The notes: a model not told the origin generated them from the letters alone. Positions 1 through 8,716 are shown, numbered from the stretch's first letter. The stretch is 64,000 nucleotides of DNA from Streptomyces venezuelae ATCC 10712 (GCF_008639165.1 NZ_CP029197.1:2170001-2234000); one strand, 5' to 3'. Numbers and translations are program-made.

Positions 1-458
1 GAGTCGGGGAGGAGCGCGGCGGCCTGCTCGGCGGCGGAGCCCTCCTCGGGCTTGAGGGCGTAGGCGCCCTTCTTGTCGAAGCCGAGCGGGTTGACGCAGT
101 CCACGACGAGCTTGCCCGCGAGCTCCTCGCGCAGCGACTCGAGGGTCTTGGCGTGTCCGTCCCACGGCACGGCGACGATGACGATGTCGCTGCGGCGGGC
201 GCAGTCGGCGTTGTCGGCGCCCTCGACGCCGTGGCCGATCTCCTCGGCGGCCCCCTGGGCGCGGTCGGCGGCCCGGGAGCCGATGATCACCTTCTGTCCG
301 GCCTTGGCGAGCCGGTAGGCGAGGCCGCGGCCCTGGTCGCCGGTGCCGCCGAGGACGCCGACGACGAGACCGGAGACGTCGGGGAGGTCCCACGGGTCCT
401 TGGGCGCGGCCTTGGGGGCGGTCCCGGAGGCGGGGGTGCTGGGAGTGGAGGAAGTCAT
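1..458 (-). CDS. npdG: NADPH-dependent F420 reductase (NpdG-like), 3-prime end cut by window
   Basis: Partial gene: about 152 N-terminal residues are visible and the frame is still open at base 1. After a Pro/Ala/Ser-rich leader of about 28 residues comes a Rossmann nucleotide-binding loop, GGTGDQG (residues 37-43), then the IGSR segment that binds the NADP phosphate in this family, and a VDCVNPLGFDKKG stretch near residue 120. Members reduce coenzyme F420 with NADPH (or the reverse) in the cytoplasm and supply F420H2 to F420-dependent oxidoreductases, as is common in actinomycetes. The ATG at 458 is the first plausible start. The symbol rests on family resemblance; a generic NADP-binding reductase is the alternative. 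Confidence 0.85.
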   Translation of the reverse strand, partial: MTSSTPSTPASGTAPKAAPKDPWDLPDVSGLVVGVLGGTGDQGRGLAYRLAKAGQKVIIGSRAADRAQGAAEEIGHGVEGADNADCARRSDIVIVAVPWDGHAKTLESLREELAGKLVVDCVNPLGFDKKGAYALKPEEGSAAEQAAALLPD

Positions 459-594
459 GGACCCGACATTACCGACCGGTCGGGCCGCCGGGACCGGTCC
501 GGTACGGGCGGACTCGCGCCGGGCCTGTCCCGTACGGGTGGAACTCCCGCGACCGGCCGCGCGCGGGCCCCGGTCTGGTGCAGGATGCGGACCC

Positions 595-1197
595 ATGGAT
601 GCCGTACGGGTCGCGTTGCTGCGGGAGGTGCTGGCCGGGACGGAGTGGCCCCGGGCGGCCCGCCGGTTCGCGGGGGCGCTGCGGTCCTCGGTCGTCCCGC
701 ACCGGGGCGGGCTGCTGCTCGTCGGCACGGCGGAGTACGAGCCGTGGCACCTGGCCGCGCACCTGGTCGACGAGTCGGCCTGGTCGGGGCTGCCGGAGCT
801 GGCGCCGACGCTGGTGCGGCACCGGGTGCGGCCCGGGGATCCGGCGCACCTGGCGGTCGGCCTCGGCCGGCTCGAAGGGGCGGGGCGCGGGGTGACGCTG
901 CTGATGGTGGCGCCGGAGCGGCCGGACGCGGGGCTGTTGCAGCGGGTGCACGACGCCCGGCGGGCCGGGGCGACGGTGCTGTCCCTGGACGGCGGCGACG
1001 AGGAGGTGCGGGGGCTCGCGCACGAGACGCTCACCGTGGCGGAGGGGGCGGAGGTGGACCTGGACACGGTGCAGCACCTGGTGAGCGCGGCGGCCGGGGA
1101 GAACAGCCTGCCCTCCCCGCGGGGGACCCGGCGCTTCCGTGACCGGCTGTCGGGCCTCGCGGACCGGCTGACGGCCCCGCCGCCGCCCCGCTGGTAG
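595..1197 (+). CDS. Conserved actinobacterial hypothetical protein (200 aa)
   Basis: The frame is open from 343, but the ATG at 595 (MDAVRVALL) is preferred: the upstream part is a low-information extension overlapping the divergent reductase promoter. The product is a soluble alpha/beta protein with no membrane segment or signal. It contains LLLVGTAEYEPWHLAAHLVDE (about residues 40-60) and a central hydrophobic strand, GVTLLMVAPERPD. The pattern is typical of Streptomyces-conserved proteins of unknown role. It is divergent from the NpdG-like gene and ends 93 bp before the MFS gene. I do not recognise a catalytic motif and assign no function. Confidence 0.75.
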   Translation: MDAVRVALLREVLAGTEWPRAARRFAGALRSSVVPHRGGLLLVGTAEYEPWHLAAHLVDESAWSGLPELAPTLVRHRVRPGDPAHLAVGLGRLEGAGRGVTLLMVAPERPDAGLLQRVHDARRAGATVLSLDGGDEEVRGLAHETLTVAEGAEVDLDTVQHLVSAAAGENSLPSPRGTRRFRDRLSGLADRLTAPPPPRW

Positions 1198-1290
1198 CGA
1201 CCGGCCGGCCGGGGAGCCCGGGGGACGCCGTCCCGGCCCGGGCGGAAATTCGGTTGCCTCCGGCATCTCTCCGTCGGAGCATGGCCCCTC

Positions 1291-2607
1291 GTGTCCCCCG
1301 CTCTCGCGAAGTTTTCCGCCCTTCTGCCCGATCTGGCGCCGTGGCGCGCCTCGCGCGACTTCCGGCTCCTCTGGGTCCAGGGGCTCGTGACGTTCTTCAG
1401 CAGCGCCATGGCGATGATCGCCCTGCCGTTGCAGATCAAGGAACTGACGGGTTCGCCGCTCGCCGTCGGCGCGATGGGCGCGGTCGAGCTGGTGCCGCTC
1501 GTGGTGTTCGGCCTGTACGGCGGGGCGCTCGCGGACGCGGTCGACCGGCGCAAGGTGATCCTCCTGACCGAGGCGGGCCTCGGTCTGCTGGCGGCGGTCC
1601 TCCTTGTCAACGCGCTGCTCCCGGAGCCGATGCTCTGGCCGCTGTACGTGGTCGCGGCCGGGGTCTCGGCCCTCGCGGGGCTCCAGCGCCCGGCCCTGGA
1701 CTCGCTGCTCGCCCGGATCGTGCCGCACGAGCACCAGACGGCGGCGGCCGCGCTGAACTCGCTGCGCTGGCAGATGGGCGCGATCGCCGGTCCGGCGCTC
1801 GCGGGCCTCGTCGTGGCCTACGCGGGGCACCCGTACGCCTACGGGGTGACGATCGCCGGTTTCGCCGTCTCGGTGCTGCTGTGCCGCCGGCTCTCCCCGG
1901 CGCCGCCCGCGCACGACGCGGAGAAGCCCTCGCTGCGGGGCATCGCGGAGGGCGCGCGGTACGCCTGGTCGCGGCCGGTGCTGCTGGGCACGTACGCGAT
2001 CGACCTGGCGGCGATGTTCTTCGCCTTCCCGAACACGATCTTCCCGTTCCTCGCGGACGAGCTGGACGCCGACTGGTCGCTCGGCCTGATGTACGCGGCG
2101 GGCTCGGCCGGCTCCCTGGTGCTGGGCTTGACCAGCGGCTGGACCTCGAAGGTGCGGCGGCACGGGCTGCTCGTCGTCGGCGGCGCGGCGGGCTGGGGGC
2201 TGGCCATCGCGGCGGCCGGATGGTTCGGGAACATCTGGCTGGTGCTGCTCTGTCTGGCCTTCGCGGGGGCGGGCGACATGCTGAGCGGTCTCGGCCGCTC
2301 GACCATCTGGAACCAGACGATCCCGGAGGAGCTGCGCGGCAGGCTCGCCGGCATCGAGGTGCTCTCCTACAGCGTGGGGCCGCAGCTGGGTCAGGTGCGG
2401 GCGGGTGCGATGGCGGGCTGGACCGGCACCCGGTCGGCGATCTGGACGGGCGGCGTGGCGTGTGTCGCCTCGGTGGGCCTGCTGTGCCTGGCGCTGCCGA
2501 AGCTCCTCACGTACGACTCCGAGACCGACGAGGACTCGCTGCGCCGCAAGGCCCAGCAGGAGGCCGCCCGTGGGGCGGACCCGCGGGAGGCGGCCGGGAC
2601 CGCCTGA
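1291..2607 (+). CDS. MFS transporter of the EntS/enterobactin-exporter type (MFS_3)
   Basis: A 438-residue membrane protein with about 12 hydrophobic segments, starting at GTG. The N-terminal region (DFRLLWVQGLVTFFSS) and the loop GALADAVDRRKV between TM2 and TM3 (MFS motif A variant) match the EntS-like branch, many members of which export siderophores or drugs. A charged tail (TDEDSLRRKAQQEA) follows the last TM. No siderophore biosynthesis gene lies next to it, so the substrate is unknown, though the window carries three iron-regulated loci. The RBS is weak. The ATG at 1281 is out of frame, so GTG 1291 is the best available start. Confidence 0.88.
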   Translation: MSPALAKFSALLPDLAPWRASRDFRLLWVQGLVTFFSSAMAMIALPLQIKELTGSPLAVGAMGAVELVPLVVFGLYGGALADAVDRRKVILLTEAGLGLLAAVLLVNALLPEPMLWPLYVVAAGVSALAGLQRPALDSLLARIVPHEHQTAAAALNSLRWQMGAIAGPALAGLVVAYAGHPYAYGVTIAGFAVSVLLCRRLSPAPPAHDAEKPSLRGIAEGARYAWSRPVLLGTYAIDLAAMFFAFPNTIFPFLADELDADWSLGLMYAAGSAGSLVLGLTSGWTSKVRRHGLLVVGGAAGWGLAIAAAGWFGNIWLVLLCLAFAGAGDMLSGLGRSTIWNQTIPEELRGRLAGIEVLSYSVGPQLGQVRAGAMAGWTGTRSAIWTGGVACVASVGLLCLALPKLLTYDSETDEDSLRRKAQQEAARGADPREAAGTA

Positions 2608-2633
2608 GCGGTCCCGGCCGTATCGGTCCGTCC

Positions 2634-2873
2634 CTAGCCCGGGGGCTCCTGGGCCTCCGGCTTCCCGCCGCTGTCGTGCCAGCGGGGGTCCGTCTCCCAC
2701 TCCAGGTTCCGCTCGCGGGCGGTCTCCATGGCGTGCGAGGCCTCCTCACGGGTGGCGTACGGGCCGAAGCGGTTCTTCGCCGGGCACTCGGGGCCCTCTT
2801 CGACCTTCTTGTGCTCCAGGCAGTAGTACCACTCACCCGGTTTGCCCACGGTGCGCTTCTTGAACAGGGCCAT
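2634..2873 (-). CDS. Small conserved actinobacterial protein (79 aa)
   Basis: Short gene facing the MFS gene, beginning at ATG 2873 with [28 protein letters not shown] Cys at about residue 18 and another at 30 flank a His/Lys stretch, and the second half ([18 protein letters not shown]) is amphipathic helix. The YATREEAxxAMxxA pattern resembles the fold found in short SPOR-like domains, but the peptidoglycan-binding role is not shown. The convergent stop lies 26 bp from the MFS stop. The 5-prime region (2874-2934) is shared with the divergent methionine aminopeptidase gene. Confidence 0.8.
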   Translation of the reverse strand: MALFKKRTVGKPGEWYYCLEHKKVEEGPECPAKNRFGPYATREEASHAMETARERNLEWETDPRWHDSGGKPEAQEPPG

Positions 2874-2934
2874 CGTCGTCGGCTCCTTCCTCCGAGACCA
2901 TGCTGCCCCAGACCCGGTCGTTAGACTCGCTGGC

Positions 2935-3792
2935 ATGTCTGGCCAGTCGCTTCTCGTCCCGGGGGAGCTCTCCCCCCACCGCTCCGTTCCGGGCTCCATC
3001 CGCCGCCCCGAGTACGTGGGGAAGCCCGCCCCGTCCCCGTACACCGGGCCCGAGGTGCAGGATTCCGACACCGTCGAACGGATGCGGATCGCCGGCCGCA
3101 TCGCCGCTCAGGCGATGGAGGAGGCCGCCAAGCACATCGCTCCCGGTGTCACCACCGACGAGCTCGACCGGGTCGCGCACGAGTTCATGTGCGACCACGG
3201 CGCGTATCCGTCCACCCTCGGCTACCGCGGGTTCCCGAAGTCGCTGTGCGCCTCGATCAACGAGGTCATCTGCCACGGGATCCCCGACTCGACCGTCCTG
3301 CGGGACGGCGACATCGTGAACCTGGACGTCACGGCGTACATCAACGGCGTCCACGGCGACAACAACGCCACCTACCTCTGCGGCGACGTGGACGAGGAGT
3401 CGCGGCTGCTCGTGGAGCGGACCAGGGAGTCCCTGAACCGCGCGATCAAGGCGGTGAAGCCGGGCCGCCAGATCAACATCATCGGCCGGGTCATCGAGTC
3501 GTACGCCAAGCGCTTCGGCTACGGCGTGGTCCGTGACTTCACCGGTCACGGCATCAACTCGTCCTTCCACTCCGGCCTGATCGTGCCGCACTACGACTCG
3601 CCCCACCACACCACCGAGATCAAGACCGGCATGACGTTCACGATCGAGCCGATGCTGACGCTCGGGACGCACGACTACGACATGTGGGACGACGGCTGGA
3701 CCGTGGTGACCAAGGACCGCAAGCGGACCGCCCAGTTCGAGCACACCCTCGTGGTGACGGAGACCGGGGCCGAAATCCTCACGTTGCCGTAG
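2935..3792 (+). CDS. map: Type I methionine aminopeptidase
   Basis: A 285-residue cytoplasmic metalloprotease that removes the initiator Met from nascent proteins. All five metal ligands are visible: Asp131 (NLDVT), Asp142 (VHGDNN), His205 (GHGINSSFH), Glu238 (TIEPM) and Glu269 (QFEHTL). The catalytic His114 is in CHGIP. An N-terminal extension of about 40 residues (ending [10 protein letters not shown]) matches the actinobacterial type Ic enzymes with a linker before the pita-bread core. ATG 2935 is chosen over the in-frame upstream codons because residues before it are unrelated and overlap the divergent small gene. Streptomyces usually have several map paralogues; this is an intact one. 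Confidence 0.97.
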   Translation: MSGQSLLVPGELSPHRSVPGSIRRPEYVGKPAPSPYTGPEVQDSDTVERMRIAGRIAAQAMEEAAKHIAPGVTTDELDRVAHEFMCDHGAYPSTLGYRGFPKSLCASINEVICHGIPDSTVLRDGDIVNLDVTAYINGVHGDNNATYLCGDVDEESRLLVERTRESLNRAIKAVKPGRQINIIGRVIESYAKRFGYGVVRDFTGHGINSSFHSGLIVPHYDSPHHTTEIKTGMTFTIEPMLTLGTHDYDMWDDGWTVVTKDRKRTAQFEHTLVVTETGAEILTLP

Positions 3793-3843
3793 TCCCTCGG
3801 GTGGGTACCACTTTTACCGACAGGACGTCGGGAACCAGTTGAC

Positions 3844-3862
3844 TTAGGTAAGCCTAACTTGG
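3844..3862. promoter_or_regulatory. Iron box (DmdR1/IdeR-type operator) before heme oxygenase
   Basis: TTAGGTAAGCCTAACTTGG matches 14 of 19 positions of the DtxR-family consensus TTAGGTTAGGCTAACCTAA, with the left half-site perfect. It lies 45 bp upstream of the heme oxygenase start, so Fe-DmdR would repress heme degradation when iron is plentiful. Confidence 0.85.
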
Positions 3863-3907
3863 CAGGATCGTCACTGGTTCCCGTCCCATCGGTCTCGGAG
3901 GCACGCC

Positions 3908-4558
3908 TTGGACACGCCCTTCTCCACGCTCATCCGTACGGCTTCCCACGAGCAGCACACGGAGGCGGAGACCTCGTCCTTCATGGGCGACCTCCTGGGC
4001 GGACGCCTGGCCGTCGACGCCTACGCGCGGTACACCGAGCAGCTCTGGTTCGTGTACAAGGCCCTGGAGGACGGCGCCGAGGCCCTGCGCGACGACCCGG
4101 TCGCCGGGCCGTTCATACAGCCCGAGCTGTTCCGCACGGCCGCCCTGGAGCAGGACCTGGCCCATCTGCGGGGCACCGGCTGGCGCGCCGGGGTCTCCCC
4201 GCTGCCCGCCACCGTCGCGTACGCCGAGCGGGTCGCCGAGTGCGCCCGTGACTGGCCCGCGGGATACGTGGCCCACCACTACACCCGCTACCTGGGCGAC
4301 CTGTCGGGCGGCCAGATCATCCGCGACAAGGCGGAGCGCACCTGGGGCTTCGCCCGCAAGGGCGACGGCGTCCGCTTCTACGTCTTCGACGCGATCTCCA
4401 ACCCCGCCGCGTTCAAGCGGACGTACCGCGAGCTGCTCGACGGGGTGAACGCGGACGACCTGGAGAAGCAGCGGATCGTCGACGAGTGCAAGCGCGCGTT
4501 CGCCTTCAACAGCGCGGTCTTCCACGAGCTGGGCGGGGAGTTCCCGCTCAGCGCGTGA
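3908..4558 (+). CDS. hmuO: Biliverdin-producing heme oxygenase
   Basis: A 216-residue helical enzyme that opens heme to biliverdin, CO and free iron in the cytoplasm. Seen: the N-terminal helix IRTASHEQHTEAETSSFM with the proximal heme His (His17 or His14), and the distal-helix glycine motif YLGDLSGGQII (about residues 127-138) that makes room for O2. The best start is TTG 3908 (LDTPFSTL), which leaves the normal family length; no ATG fits. The preceding iron box indicates iron repression. The broken heme-transport remnants at 5393-6104 suggest this enzyme once worked beside a heme importer; it may now serve another heme source. Confidence 0.95.
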   Translation: MDTPFSTLIRTASHEQHTEAETSSFMGDLLGGRLAVDAYARYTEQLWFVYKALEDGAEALRDDPVAGPFIQPELFRTAALEQDLAHLRGTGWRAGVSPLPATVAYAERVAECARDWPAGYVAHHYTRYLGDLSGGQIIRDKAERTWGFARKGDGVRFYVFDAISNPAAFKRTYRELLDGVNADDLEKQRIVDECKRAFAFNSAVFHELGGEFPLSA

Positions 4559-4593
4559 GGGTGCACCCGGAGGGCCTCAGCGCGTGAGGGTGC
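4547..4593. repeat. 18-bp direct repeat at the ends of two convergent genes
   Basis: The 18-mer ctcagcgcgtgagggtgc occurs at 4547-4564, spanning the hmuO stop codon, and again at 4576-4593, where on the other strand it encodes the last residues and stop of the PhzF-like gene. The two genes are unrelated and convergent, so the identity is a DNA-level duplication. Confidence 0.8.
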
Positions 4594-5287
4594 CCTCCAG
4601 GCGGACCCGTCCGCCGAGTTCCACGATGCCGTCAGGGCCGGGCGCGGTGAGCAGCTGCGAACCCCGGCCCTGCGTGATGTTCAGGGCCCGGCCGAGCTCC
4701 GCCGTGAGCAGCAGCGCCGCCGCGCCGGTCGCCTCGTCCTCGTCGATGCCGTCGCCGCGCCCCGGGAACGCCCGCGCCCTGACCCGCCCGGCGGCCTCCT
4801 CCTCCCAGGCCCAGGCGTAGATCCCTCCCCAAGGACTCCGTCCAGGGGATGCCCCAACCCCCGGCTCGGGCACGTCGAGGGCGTCGACCTCGGCGGCGGA
4901 GCCGTACCGGCGCAGGGTCCGCGGCGGCGCCCACTCGGCGCGCGCCTCGATCCAGGTGAACTCCCCGTCACCGCGCACCCACACCTCGCCCGCGGGCGGG
5001 CGGACCACCTCGAGGTCGAGCAGCCAGGCGGCGCCGACCAGCGGGTGCCCGGCGAACGGCAGCCGCACGCCGGGGGTGTAGATGTCGACGGTCCCGCGCT
5101 CCGGGTCGTCCACGAACACCGTCTCGCTGAACCCGAGTTCCTTGGCGAGCGCCTGCCGGGAGGCCTCGTCGGGGTGGAACCGGGCGTCCCGTACGACTCC
5201 GAGGGCGTTGCCGTACCGGCCGTCGGCCGAGCAGAAGACCCGGAGGACGTCGATGTCGGTGGCGGCGCCGGGCACAGTCGTGTTCAT
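4577..5287 (-). CDS. PhzF family epimerase/isomerase
   Basis: A 236-residue member of the PhzF/diaminopimelate-epimerase-like superfamily. Family marks seen: the N-terminal strand VLRVFCSADGRYGNALGVV (about 14-32), NELGFSET-type ELGFSETVFV with the catalytic Glu around residue 54, IYTPGVRLPFAGHP (about 69-82), and the second-half GDGIDEDEATGAAALLL. Most homologues are 260-290 residues, so it is short. The segment encoding ASPGRSPWGG (4820-4860) looks inserted relative to the usual GxGWGIYAW junction and may be a small repeat insertion. The substrate cannot be deduced; no phenazine genes are nearby. It is convergent with hmuO. Confidence 0.85.
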   Translation of the reverse strand: MNTTVPGAATDIDVLRVFCSADGRYGNALGVVRDARFHPDEASRQALAKELGFSETVFVDDPERGTVDIYTPGVRLPFAGHPLVGAAWLLDLEVVRPPAGEVWVRGDGEFTWIEARAEWAPPRTLRRYGSAAEVDALDVPEPGVGASPGRSPWGGIYAWAWEEEAAGRVRARAFPGRGDGIDEDEATGAAALLLTAELGRALNITQGRGSQLLTAPGPDGIVELGGRVRLEGTLTR

Positions 5288-5318
5288 GGCGGGAATTCAA
5301 CCATTTTCGGAGCGCGCG

Positions 5319-5353
5319 GCAGGGCCGCACCCGGTAATCGGGTGCGGCCCTGC
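5319..5353 (-). terminator. Perfect 15-bp stem-loop terminator
   Basis: Stem gcagggccgcacccg, loop gtaat, and exact complement cgggtgcggccctgc. It sits just after the minus-strand stop of the LAxTG-tail fragment and before the PhzF-like gene, so it most likely terminated the now-truncated surface-protein gene. Confidence 0.8.
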
Positions 5354-5392
5354 GCCTTTCGGGGGGTGGCGGTCTACGGGAGGAGCGGCCGC

Positions 5393-5640
5393 TCAGGACT
5401 CCGTGGCGCGGCGGCGCACGGCGACGACGACGGCCGCGCCGGCGGCGGCGAGGGTGCCGGAGGCGGCGAGCAGGAGGCCGGTCGGGGCACCGGAGCCGGT
5501 CGAGGCGAGGGCGCCCGAACCGCCCACCGAGCCAGCGCCGCCTACGGAGCCCGCGCCGCCGGCGGTCCCGCCGCCCGTGGTGGACGGGCCGCCGGCCGTG
5601 CCGCCGCCGGTGGAGCCGGAGCCGCCGGAGGCCGAGGGCG
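5393..5640 (-). pseudogene. C-terminal remnant of an LAxTG-anchored surface protein, probably HtaA-like heme-binding protein
   Basis: Reading leftward from about 5640, one frame encodes a Gly/Ser/Thr-rich linker (SGSTGGGTAGG and repeats of GSVGGA), then LASTGSG, a hydrophobic stretch of about 20 residues and the charged end RRRATES, followed by a stop. LAxTG plus hydrophobic segment plus Arg cluster is the cell-wall sorting signal of class E sortases in Streptomyces. No start codon or folded domain precedes it, because the frame runs directly into the antisense of an ABC ATPase. The HtaA identity is inferred from the adjoining HmuV fragment and from such anchors being common on HtaA proteins in actinobacterial heme loci. 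Confidence 0.75.
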
Positions 5641-6104
5641 ACGCGGCGGTCGCCCAGGCGATGGCGGCCACGGAGGTCGAGGCCTTCGCCGGGCGCCCGT
5701 TCTCGGCGCTCTCGGGCGGCGAGCGGGCCCGGGTGGCGCTGGCCCGGGTGCTCGCCCAGCGGACCGGGCTGCTGCTGCTCGACGAGCCGACCGCCGCCCT
5801 CGACCTGCGGCACCAGGAACTGGTCCTGTCGGTCTGCCGGAAGCGGGCGGCGGCGGGCGACGCCGTGGTCGTCGTGCTGCACGACCTCGGGCTCGCGGCG
5901 GCCCACGCGGACCGGGTCGCGGTGCTGCACGACGGCGGGGTCGCGGTGGCGGGGCCGCCCTCGGAGGTCCTCGGGGCGGAGCTGCTGAGCCGGGTGTACC
6001 GGCAGCCGGTGGAGGTGTTCCCGCACCCGCGGACCGGGGTGCCCCTCGTCGTACCGAGGCGTAATGAAAATGCGGACAATTCGCCACGCTTGACCGGCCC
6101 TTGA
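5640..6104 (+). pseudogene. hmuV: C-terminal half of heme ABC transporter ATPase HmuV (truncated)
   Basis: From about 5640 the plus strand encodes DAAVAQAMAATEVEAFAGRPF, then the ABC signature LSGGERARVALA, Walker B LLLLDEPTAALD, the switch His in VVVVLHDLGLAA, and the HmuV-specific tail LLSRVYRQPVEVFPHPRTG. About 155 residues remain of roughly 270. The Walker A loop, the Q-loop and any start codon are gone. The upstream sequence in this frame is the antisense of an anchor-type linker. Together with 5393-5640 this looks like a deletion scar that removed the N-termini of two divergent genes and everything between (probably hmuT and hmuU), unless it is an assembly misjoin. Confidence 0.88.
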
Positions 6105-6196
6105 CCCTGCCATGAGGACCCCATGAGAAGCCTGTGATCCGGCTGTGTCCGGGCCCCGGGACCTGAGAGCTGAATCACTGGACGGGCGGGTATGGC

Positions 6197-6215
6197 TCAG
6201 GTAAGCCTCGGTTAA
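6197..6215. promoter_or_regulatory. Iron box before the efeOBU operon
   Basis: TCAGGTAAGCCTCGGTTAA aligns with the DmdR/IdeR consensus at about 13 of 19 positions, with the left half nearly intact. A weaker half-site, TTAGGTCCGCCTCAG, follows at 6217-6231. Both lie within 62 bp of the efeO start, as expected for iron-repressed uptake genes. Confidence 0.75.
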
Positions 6216-6258
6216 GTTAGGTCCGCCTCAGTCCCCTTCCCGCGTTCCTGGAGCCCTC

Positions 6259-7413
6259 ATGCGAGCCGTTCGCCTCTCCGTCGTCACCGCCGCAGCGACC
6301 GCCGCGGCGCTGGCCGCCGTCACCGGCTGCACCGAGAAGAGCGACGCCAAGGCCGACGACGGCACCGTCACCGTCGTCGCCAAGGACGACTCCTGCGAGG
6401 TCTCGAAGAAGGAGTTCCCGGCCGGTCACGTGAACCTCGCCGTCGAGAACCGCGGCTCCAAGGTCACCGAGGTCTACGTCCTCTACCCGGACGACCGGAT
6501 CGTCACCGAGCGCGAGAACATCGGCCCCGGCACCAAGGCGAGCCTGACCGCCGAGATCAAGGCCGGCGACTACGAGATCGCCTGCAAGCCCGGCATGGTG
6601 GGCGACGGCATCCGCCAGCAGGTCAAGGCCACCGGCGGCGCCGCGGGCGCCAAGCGCTCCCCCGAGATGGACGCGGCCGTCGCCGCCTACCGCCAGTACG
6701 TCCAGGCGCAGGCCGACGCCACCCTCCCCAAGGTGAAGGTCTTCACCGACGCCGTCCGCGCCGGAGACGTCGAGGCCGCGAAGAAGGCCTACGCCGCCTC
6801 CCGCATCGGCTGGGAGCGCACCGAGCCGGTCGCCGAGTCCTTCGGCGACATCGACCCCAAGGTCGACGTCCGCGAGGACGGCCTGGAGGCGGGCCAGGAC
6901 CCGGCCAAGGACTGGACCGGCTGGCACCGCCTGGAGAAGGCCCTCTGGCAGGACAAGAAGATCGGCGACCGCGAGAAGCAGCTCGCCGACACCCTCGACA
7001 AGGACCTCGCCGACTGGGCGAAGCGCGTCGGCAAGGCCGAGATCACCCCGACCTCGATGGCCAACGGCGCCAAGGAGCTCCTGGACGAGGTCGCCACCGG
7101 CAAGGTCACCGGCGAGGAGGAGCGTTACTCCCGCACCGACCTCGTCGACTTCAAGGCGAACGTCGAGGGCGCGCAGAAGTCCTTCGACCTGCTGAAGCCG
7201 GTCGCCACCAAGAACGACCCGAAGCTCGTCGCCGAACTCGACAAGCAGTTCGCCGCCCTGAACACGCTGCTCGACAAGTACCGCGCGGACAAGACCGGCT
7301 ACGACTTCACCTCGTACGACAAGGTCGGCAAGCCCGAGCGCAAGGAGCTGTCGGACGGCGTCAACGCGCTGGCCGAGCCGCTCTCCAAGCTCGCCGCCGC
7401 CGTCGTCAAGTAA
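6259..7413 (+). CDS. efeO: Iron uptake system lipoprotein EfeO (cupredoxin + M75 domain)
   Basis: A 384-residue exported lipoprotein. The signal peptide ends in a lipobox AVTGC, placing the lipidated Cys at 24. The next 100 residues (DGTVTVVAKDDSCEVSKKEF onward) form the cupredoxin-like domain, and the remainder is the M75 (imelysin-type) helical domain with the metal motif His223-x-x-Glu226 in GWHRLEKALW. EfeO binds ferric/ferrous iron at the membrane surface and hands it to the EfeU permease. It is the first gene of efeO-efeB-efeU, with 28 bp to efeB, and is controlled by the iron box upstream. Length and domain order are standard for actinobacteria. Confidence 0.97.
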   Translation: MRAVRLSVVTAAATAAALAAVTGCTEKSDAKADDGTVTVVAKDDSCEVSKKEFPAGHVNLAVENRGSKVTEVYVLYPDDRIVTERENIGPGTKASLTAEIKAGDYEIACKPGMVGDGIRQQVKATGGAAGAKRSPEMDAAVAAYRQYVQAQADATLPKVKVFTDAVRAGDVEAAKKAYAASRIGWERTEPVAESFGDIDPKVDVREDGLEAGQDPAKDWTGWHRLEKALWQDKKIGDREKQLADTLDKDLADWAKRVGKAEITPTSMANGAKELLDEVATGKVTGEEERYSRTDLVDFKANVEGAQKSFDLLKPVATKNDPKLVAELDKQFAALNTLLDKYRADKTGYDFTSYDKVGKPERKELSDGVNALAEPLSKLAAAVVK

Positions 7414-7441
7414 CGAGCGCCGAGAGACGGGAGACGCGGAC

Positions 7442-8716
7442 ATGGCCGAGGACACCCAGGAGACGACGACGGGAACCGGGGCCGCCGCGCCCTCCCGCCG
7501 CAGCGTCATCGGCTGGGGCGGCGCCGGGCTCGCGCTCGGTGCCGCCGTGGCCGGCGGCGCCGTCGCGCTCACCCGCGACGGGGACACCGCGGTGCCCGTC
7601 GCCGAGAGCGGCGCCGCCGTGCCCTTCCACGGACCGCACCAGGCCGGCATCGCCACCGCCGTGCAGGACCGGCTGCACTTCGCCGCCTTCGACGTGAAGA
7701 CGAAGGACCGTGCGGAGCTCGTCCAGCTCCTCAAGGACTGGACGCGGGCCGCCGAGCGCATGACGGCGGGCGCCGAGGTAGGCGAGGGCGCCTACGGCGG
7801 TCTCCCGGAGGCCCCGCCGGACGACACCGGCGAGGCCCTCGGCCTCAAGCCCTCCCGTCTCACCCTCACGATCGGCTTCGGCCCCTCGCTCTTCGACGGG
7901 CGCTTCGGGCTGAAGGACAAGCGGCCCGGGGCCTTGGTGGAGCTGCCCAAGTTCCCGGGCGACAACCTGGATCCGGCGCGCAGCGGCGGCGACCTCTGCG
8001 TCCAGGCGTGCGCGGACGACCCCCAGGTCGCCGTGCACGCCATCCGGAACCTGGCGCGGATCGGCTTCGGCAAGGTCGCGGTGCGCTGGTCCCAGCTGGG
8101 CTTCGGCAAGACGTCCTCGACGACGCCGGACGCCCAGACGCCCCGCAACCTCTTCGGCTTCAAGGACGGCACCCGCAACATCGCGGGCACCGACGCCGAG
8201 CGGCTGGCGAAGCACGTGTGGGTCTCCGGCAAGGACGCCGAAGGAGCGGCCGCCTGGATGGACGGCGGCTCGTACCTCGTCGCCCGCCGCATCCGGATGA
8301 ACGTCGAGACCTGGGACCGTACGCCGCTGGCCGAGCAGGAGGACATCTTCGGCCGCGACAAGCGCGAGGGCGCGCCCGTCGGCAAGGCCAAGGAGCACGA
8401 CGAGCCGTTCCTGAAGGCGATGAAGCCGGACTCCCACGTCCGGCTCGCCCACCCGGACACCAACGCCGGGGCGACGATCCTGCGGCGCGGCTACTCCTTC
8501 ACCGACGGCACCGACGGCCTCGGCCGCCTGGAGGCCGGGCTGTTCTTCCTCGCGTACCAGAAGGACGTGCGGACCGGCTTCGTCCCGGTGCAGACCTCCC
8601 TGGCGCGGGCCGACGCCCTCAACGAGTACATCCAGCACGTGGGTTCGGCGCTCTTCGCGATCCCGCCGGGCGTCCGCGACAAGGACGACTGGTGGGGCCG
8701 GGCGCTCTTCTCGTGA
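7442..8716 (+). CDS. efeB: Deferrochelatase/peroxidase EfeB (Dyp-type, Tat-exported)
   Basis: A 424-residue dye-decolorizing-type heme peroxidase. A twin-arginine signal (SRRSVIGWGGAGLALGAA, Arg19-Arg20) indicates export of the folded heme protein. The Dyp signature GFKDGTRN is at about 239-246, with the catalytic Asp242. The proximal-heme region AHPDTNAGATILRRGYSF follows near residue 337. EfeB oxidises ferrous iron or extracts iron from heme during Efe uptake. It sits between efeO (28 bp upstream) and efeU (30 bp downstream) in one iron-regulated operon. Confidence 0.97.
   Translation: MAEDTQETTTGTGAAAPSRRSVIGWGGAGLALGAAVAGGAVALTRDGDTAVPVAESGAAVPFHGPHQAGIATAVQDRLHFAAFDVKTKDRAELVQLLKDWTRAAERMTAGAEVGEGAYGGLPEAPPDDTGEALGLKPSRLTLTIGFGPSLFDGRFGLKDKRPGALVELPKFPGDNLDPARSGGDLCVQACADDPQVAVHAIRNLARIGFGKVAVRWSQLGFGKTSSTTPDAQTPRNLFGFKDGTRNIAGTDAERLAKHVWVSGKDAEGAAAWMDGGSYLVARRIRMNVETWDRTPLAEQEDIFGRDKREGAPVGKAKEHDEPFLKAMKPDSHVRLAHPDTNAGATILRRGYSFTDGTDGLGRLEAGLFFLAYQKDVRTGFVPVQTSLARADALNEYIQHVGSALFAIPPGVRDKDDWWGRALFS

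Noticed and set aside
6217..6231. Second full iron box before efeO
   Set aside because: TTAGGTCCGCCTCAG has only one good half-site; mentioned with the main box but not called separately.
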